Positions 12,804 to 16,035 of a DNA stretch of 16,035 nucleotides are shown here, one piece after another. The stretch covers positions 1-16,035 of the forward strand of contig JAGGXI010000103.1 in assembly GCA_021163155.1 (NCBI GenBank). Direction: 5' to 3'. The stretch's first letter is position 1, and each line of letters begins with the position of its first letter. The notes under the pieces are model-generated. The model had not been told where the DNA came from. It ran no database searches and worked only from the letters and a program-made list of their open reading frames with translations. The stretch comes from Candidatus Aerophobota bacterium (GTDB taxonomy: Bacteria; Aerophobota; Aerophobia; Aerophobales; JAGGXI01). The position numbers and the translations under genes were made by a program.

Positions 12804-15563
12804 ATGAAAAAAAGATGGATAGGAGTAATAGGCTTATTTTTAGTAACCAGTTTGGTTATTGTTCCTCAAGTTAGAGGGGGAGAAAAAGATGCTTATAAGC
12901 AGTATTTATTTGCTCAGGGATTATTTAAAGAAGATAAATTTGATTTAGCTGTTGTGCAATTCCAAAAATTTATTGATGATTTTTCAGGAGATAAAAATTG
13001 TGATAAAGCTCAGTTTATGCTGGGAAAAAGTTTCTGGTGTTTGAAAGAGTATGAAAAAGCCGCCTCTTCTTTTAACCTTCTTATTCAGAGATACCCCTCC
13101 AGCGATTGGATTGATGATAGTTTTTATTGGAAAGGCGAGTGTTTCTTCCAACTAAAAAATTATGAAGAAGCTCGTGATTCTTACCAACGGTTAATTAAGG
13201 ATTATCCTCAAAGTGATTTTTTACCCCCTGCCCTTTTTTCTTTAGGATACGCTCTTTTAGAATTGAAAGATTATCCAGGGTCATTAGAAATTTTTAAAAG
13301 ATTAAGGAGAGAATTCCCCAATTTTAAAGAGGTAGAGCAGGTTGAATATAATATAGCTCAAATTCTTTATCTAATGGAAGAATATAAAGAGGCAGAGGCA
13401 GAGTACTCTAATTTCATCTCTTCCTATCCTAATTCAGAATATATAATTAGGGCCTATTTGGAAAGAGGGTTCTCTTATTTTGAGGAGAAAAAATTTGAAA
13501 GGGCAGAATCTGATTTTGCCAAAGCAAGTGCCTATTATTGGCAAGGAGAAGCTCTTTATAATTTAGGCCACTATAGAGAGGCAAGAGAGGCTTATAATCG
13601 AGTGCTGAAAGAGAAGAAATGGTCACCCCAAGCTCTTTATGGTATTGCCTATACCTATATTAAAGAAAAGGATTATCCGCAAGCGATTAAGAATTTTGAA
13701 CTTTTTAAGGAATCTTTTCCTGAATCTGTTTATATTCCAGAGGTTCTTACTCGTTTAGGATATTGCTATTCCCAACAAAAAGACTTTTCTCGGGCAAAAG
13801 AGGCTTATCGGAAGGTGATAATAGACTATTCTCAAAGTAAATTTATAGATGAATCTCTATACGGTCTTGCTTATGCCTATTTTGATGAAGAAAAATTTGA
13901 TAAAGCGAGAAGTTACTTCAAAGAGTTAATTGAAAAATTTCCTTCTTCCCCGTATGTTATGGATGCTACTTTTAGATTAGGAGAATCTTTATTAAATCTT
14001 TCTCAATATGAAGATGCTCTTCAATCTTTTTCCAATGTTATTAAAAATTATCCTCAGGCCTCTCTTGCTTCGCAAGCTCAGTATGAAAAGGGATGGTGCT
14101 ATTTTGAACAGCATAATTATGAAGAAGCGGTAAAAGAGTTTGGAAAAACTATTGAGTTATATCCCCAATCTGAGTGGGTGGACGACTCTTTGTTAAATAT
14201 AGGAAATTCTCTTTTTAATTTGAAAAGGTTTGAGGAAGCCATCCAGAAATATTCAGAAATAGAGAAAAGATTTCCTTCTTCCGACCTTATCCCCTCCTCT
14301 ATTTATCAAATAGCTGCCTCTTATTTTAAATTAGAAAGATATGGAGAGGCCCGAGGGGAATACAGAAGATTTCTTGTTAAAGATCCACATAATCCTAATG
14401 CTCCCAGCGCTCAGTTTGCTATAGGATGGACATATTTTTATGAGAATAATTTCAAGGAAGCTAATAAATCTTTCCAAAAAGTTATCTCTCAGTATCCTCA
14501 AATGAAGGATTTAATCCCCGATGTCCGCTATTTAATGGGAAATTGTCTTTATAATGAAAAAGAGTATGGGGAGGCGCTGAGCACTTTCCAGTCATTGGTT
14601 AGGAAGTATCCAGATAGTTATCTTGCTCCTGCTGCTTTATACAGAGCAGGAGAATGTTATGAGCAGATGGGTAATGAGGAAAAGTCTTTAGAGACTTTCT
14701 ATAATATTATAAAAGAATATCCCGATTTTAAGGAAGCAGATAATGCTCAGTTTAAAATAGCCGAATATTTTTTGAAAAAGAAAAATTATAATAAAGCTCT
14801 ATCTGAATTTAAAAATATAATTAACTACTTCCCAAAGAGCTCTCTTCTCTCCGATGCTTATTACTGGATGGGATACTGTTATTCTCATCTAAAAGAGTTC
14901 TCTCGAGCAGCTAATATCTATTCTCAATTTATTCAGAAATTTCCTCAAAGTCCTTTAAAGGGGGAAATTTATTATAGATTGGGTAACTCTTTATTTTACC
15001 AGAATAAATTCAAGGAAGCCATTAGTTCTTATAATGAAGCTTTGCAATTATCAAAGGAAGAAGATATCCTCATCAACTCTCTTTATGGCGTTGCTCTTTG
15101 TTGGGAAAATTTAGAAGACTGGGAAAAGGAAGCAGAAGTCTTACAGGAATTTATCAATAAATTTCCTGACAGTGAATTAGCCTCCAATGCTTACTTGAAA
15201 TTAGCCAATTCCTTATTTAATAAGGGAAGTTTTACCGATGCAAGGAAAAATTATACCTATGTGGTGAAAACAGCTGAGGAAAGTGAGCTCTCAGTGGAAG
15301 CCCAATTTAGATTAGGAGATTGCTGGTTTAATGAAAAGAATTACAAGCAAGCATTAGTAGAGTATTTAAAGGTTTCTATTCTTTATCCTCAATATAAAGA
15401 ATGGGGAATTAAAGCACGCTTTAGAGTAGGACGCTCTTACGAAGCTTTGGGTAAAAGAGATGAAGCTAAAAAAACATATAGAAAGATTCTCGAGGGAAAA
15501 TCTCTCGAGAAGAAGTGGATAGATGAAGCTAAAAAAAGACTTAAGGAGTTGGGAGGGACCTAA
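12804..15563 (+). CDS. Large secreted tetratricopeptide-repeat protein
   Basis: A 919-residue protein with a Sec signal peptide (MKKRW, then a hydrophobic stretch IGVIGLFLVTSLVIV, probable cleavage near VRG-GE at 25-26). The mature part consists almost entirely of about two dozen tandem TPR-like units of roughly 35-37 residues, with recurring features such as A-Y/F-Y-x-x-x-I/L-x-x-Y/F-P-x-S between units and GxxYxxxxxYxxA within them. They are of the class seen in YbgF/CpoB and BamD, so the protein is probably periplasmic or lipid-independent envelope scaffold rather than enzymatic; no catalytic domain or transmembrane helix is visible after the signal. The last bases overlap the next gene's start (TAATG), implying translational coupling and a joint role with that secreted protein. 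The exact number of repeats, and its partner, cannot be determined from sequence alone. Confidence 0.9.
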   Translation: MKKRWIGVIGLFLVTSLVIVPQVRGGEKDAYKQYLFAQGLFKEDKFDLAVVQFQKFIDDFSGDKNCDKAQFMLGKSFWCLKEYEKAASSFNLLIQRYPSSDWIDDSFYWKGECFFQLKNYEEARDSYQRLIKDYPQSDFLPPALFSLGYALLELKDYPGSLEIFKRLRREFPNFKEVEQVEYNIAQILYLMEEYKEAEAEYSNFISSYPNSEYIIRAYLERGFSYFEEKKFERAESDFAKASAYYWQGEALYNLGHYREAREAYNRVLKEKKWSPQALYGIAYTYIKEKDYPQAIKNFELFKESFPESVYIPEVLTRLGYCYSQQKDFSRAKEAYRKVIIDYSQSKFIDESLYGLAYAYFDEEKFDKARSYFKELIEKFPSSPYVMDATFRLGESLLNLSQYEDALQSFSNVIKNYPQASLASQAQYEKGWCYFEQHNYEEAVKEFGKTIELYPQSEWVDDSLLNIGNSLFNLKRFEEAIQKYSEIEKRFPSSDLIPSSIYQIAASYFKLERYGEARGEYRRFLVKDPHNPNAPSAQFAIGWTYFYENNFKEANKSFQKVISQYPQMKDLIPDVRYLMGNCLYNEKEYGEALSTFQSLVRKYPDSYLAPAALYRAGECYEQMGNEEKSLETFYNIIKEYPDFKEADNAQFKIAEYFLKKKNYNKALSEFKNIINYFPKSSLLSDAYYWMGYCYSHLKEFSRAANIYSQFIQKFPQSPLKGEIYYRLGNSLFYQNKFKEAISSYNEALQLSKEEDILINSLYGVALCWENLEDWEKEAEVLQEFINKFPDSELASNAYLKLANSLFNKGSFTDARKNYTYVVKTAEESELSVEAQFRLGDCWFNEKNYKQALVEYLKVSILYPQYKEWGIKARFRVGRSYEALGKRDEAKKTYRKILEGKSLEKKWIDEAKKRLKELGGT

Positions 15564-16035
15564 TGAAAAAAATGTTGTTGTTGTTACCTGTGATTTTGGT
15601 TCTTGTTCCTATCTCTGTATGGGCACAAGAAGTGGAGAAACCTCTTCCTACTAAACTTCCTACTATAATAGTCAAAGGAAAGGATAGGTCTTCCCTGGAA
15701 ATAGTAAGAGAAAAGACTCTTCCTTCTATCCAATATGAGGGGGAAAAAGAGTTAATTCTCTCTCCTATAATTTCTCCTTTAGGAAAGAGAAGCTATTATT
15801 TGCCTCCCCTTCCTCTTTTAGAAAGAAAGCCTTCAATGAAGGTGCCTCTAAAGACAGCAAAAAAAATACTTCCTGTTTCTCTTCCGCTTCTTTCCCTCAC
15901 CTCTTCCTTTGCTAATTATTCTCCTTCTATACATATAAGAGAAAAGACTCTTCCTTCTATCCAATATGAGGGGGAAAAAGAGTTAATTCTCTCTCCTATA
16001 ATTTCTCCTTTAGGAAAGAGAAGCTATTATTTGCC
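15563..16035 (+). CDS. Secreted proline-rich protein of unknown function, N-terminal part (runs off the window)
   Basis: Starting at an ATG that shares one base with the preceding stop, the frame stays open to the window end (157 codons). It begins with a clear signal peptide: MKKMLLLLPVILVLVPISVWA, cleaved probably before QE. The mature part is rich in Pro, Leu, Ser and Lys, for example KLPTIIVKGKDRSS and SYYLPPLPLLERKP, with no domain I recognise. The short IIVKGKD-type segment after the signal is loosely like the start of outer-membrane receptor plugs, but that is speculation. A stretch of 33 residues starting at REKTLPSIQYEG recurs identically 77 residues later, encoded by an exact DNA repeat that reaches the last base. 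Coupling to the TPR gene suggests an envelope function. Because of the repeat the downstream sequence may be an assembly artefact. Confidence 0.75.
   Translation, partial: MKKMLLLLPVILVLVPISVWAQEVEKPLPTKLPTIIVKGKDRSSLEIVREKTLPSIQYEGEKELILSPIISPLGKRSYYLPPLPLLERKPSMKVPLKTAKKILPVSLPLLSLTSSFANYSPSIHIREKTLPSIQYEGEKELILSPIISPLGKRSYYL
15705..15804 (+). repeat. Exact 100-bp direct repeat, first copy
   Basis: These 100 bases recur without a mismatch at 15936-16035. The offset of 231 bp is 77 codons, so the repeat is in frame and both copies encode the same residues. The bases immediately before the two copies differ (G at 15704, A at 15935), which sets the left boundary. Confidence 0.95.
15936..16035 (+). 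repeat. Exact 100-bp direct repeat, second copy ending at the window edge
   Basis: Identical to 15705-15804 through to the final base, so the true repeat may be longer. Absence of even synonymous differences means a very recent duplication, or a contig that ended at a repeat that the assembler could not pass. Confidence 0.95.

Noticed and set aside
12804-15563. DNA-level tandem repeat or CRISPR-like periodicity in the TPR gene
   Set aside because: The periodicity is at the protein level with strongly diverged DNA; there are no identical short repeats with spacers.

Overview
This is an AT-rich bacterial window (roughly one third G+C by eye) with every recognisable gene on the + strand. It looks like a strict anaerobe with a ferredoxin-centred energy metabolism: a soluble Fe-S/flavin transhydrogenase-like complex, a 2-oxoacid:ferredoxin oxidoreductase locus and ADP-forming succinate-CoA ligase, with no respiratory membrane subunit in view. 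Sec-type signal peptides and a very large TPR protein of the kind common in diderm envelopes suggest a Gram-negative-type cell. The lineage cannot be fixed from sequence alone; a deep-branching uncultured phylum is plausible.

Layout. 1-1565: the 3' end of a lipoyl-domain gene followed by lpdA (E3), the tail of a 2-oxoacid dehydrogenase-type locus. 1647-5954: a compact three-gene operon encoding a NuoE-like subunit, a NuoF-like subunit, and a fusion of the NuoG N-terminus to a GltD/NfnB-like flavoprotein. Together these resemble the Sporomusa-type Nfn (Stn) electron-bifurcating transhydrogenase, expected to couple NADPH, NADH and ferredoxin. This is the most interesting intact system here. 6172-8105: a second, more conventional nuoE-nuoF-nuoG/HydA-like set that is clearly decayed (a likely start-proximal frameshift, two in-frame stops, a deletion of about 1 kb fusing nuoF to nuoG, a further frameshift and a further stop).

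8213-12005: sucC, sucD, korD, korA and a korB fragment, tightly packed. sucC, sucD and korA are intact. korD needs a -1 frameshift exactly at a U UUA AAA heptamer, and korB has a +1 frameshift in a T-run and then loses its C-terminal part at a short stretch of repeats resembling a transposon end. 11987-12486 carries an unrecognised 3' gene fragment, followed by about 300 bases without an intact gene. 12747-16035: a good sigma70-type promoter, a 919-residue secreted TPR protein, and the start of a translationally coupled, secreted, proline-rich protein. The window ends inside an exact 100-bp direct repeat of that last gene, which may mark an assembly break.

The central part (6.1-8.1 kb and 10.2-12.5 kb) therefore mixes intact and broken redox genes. 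Several lesions lie in homopolymer runs, so sequencing or assembly error must be excluded for the small ones. The nonsense codons, the large deletion and the korB truncation are harder to explain that way.
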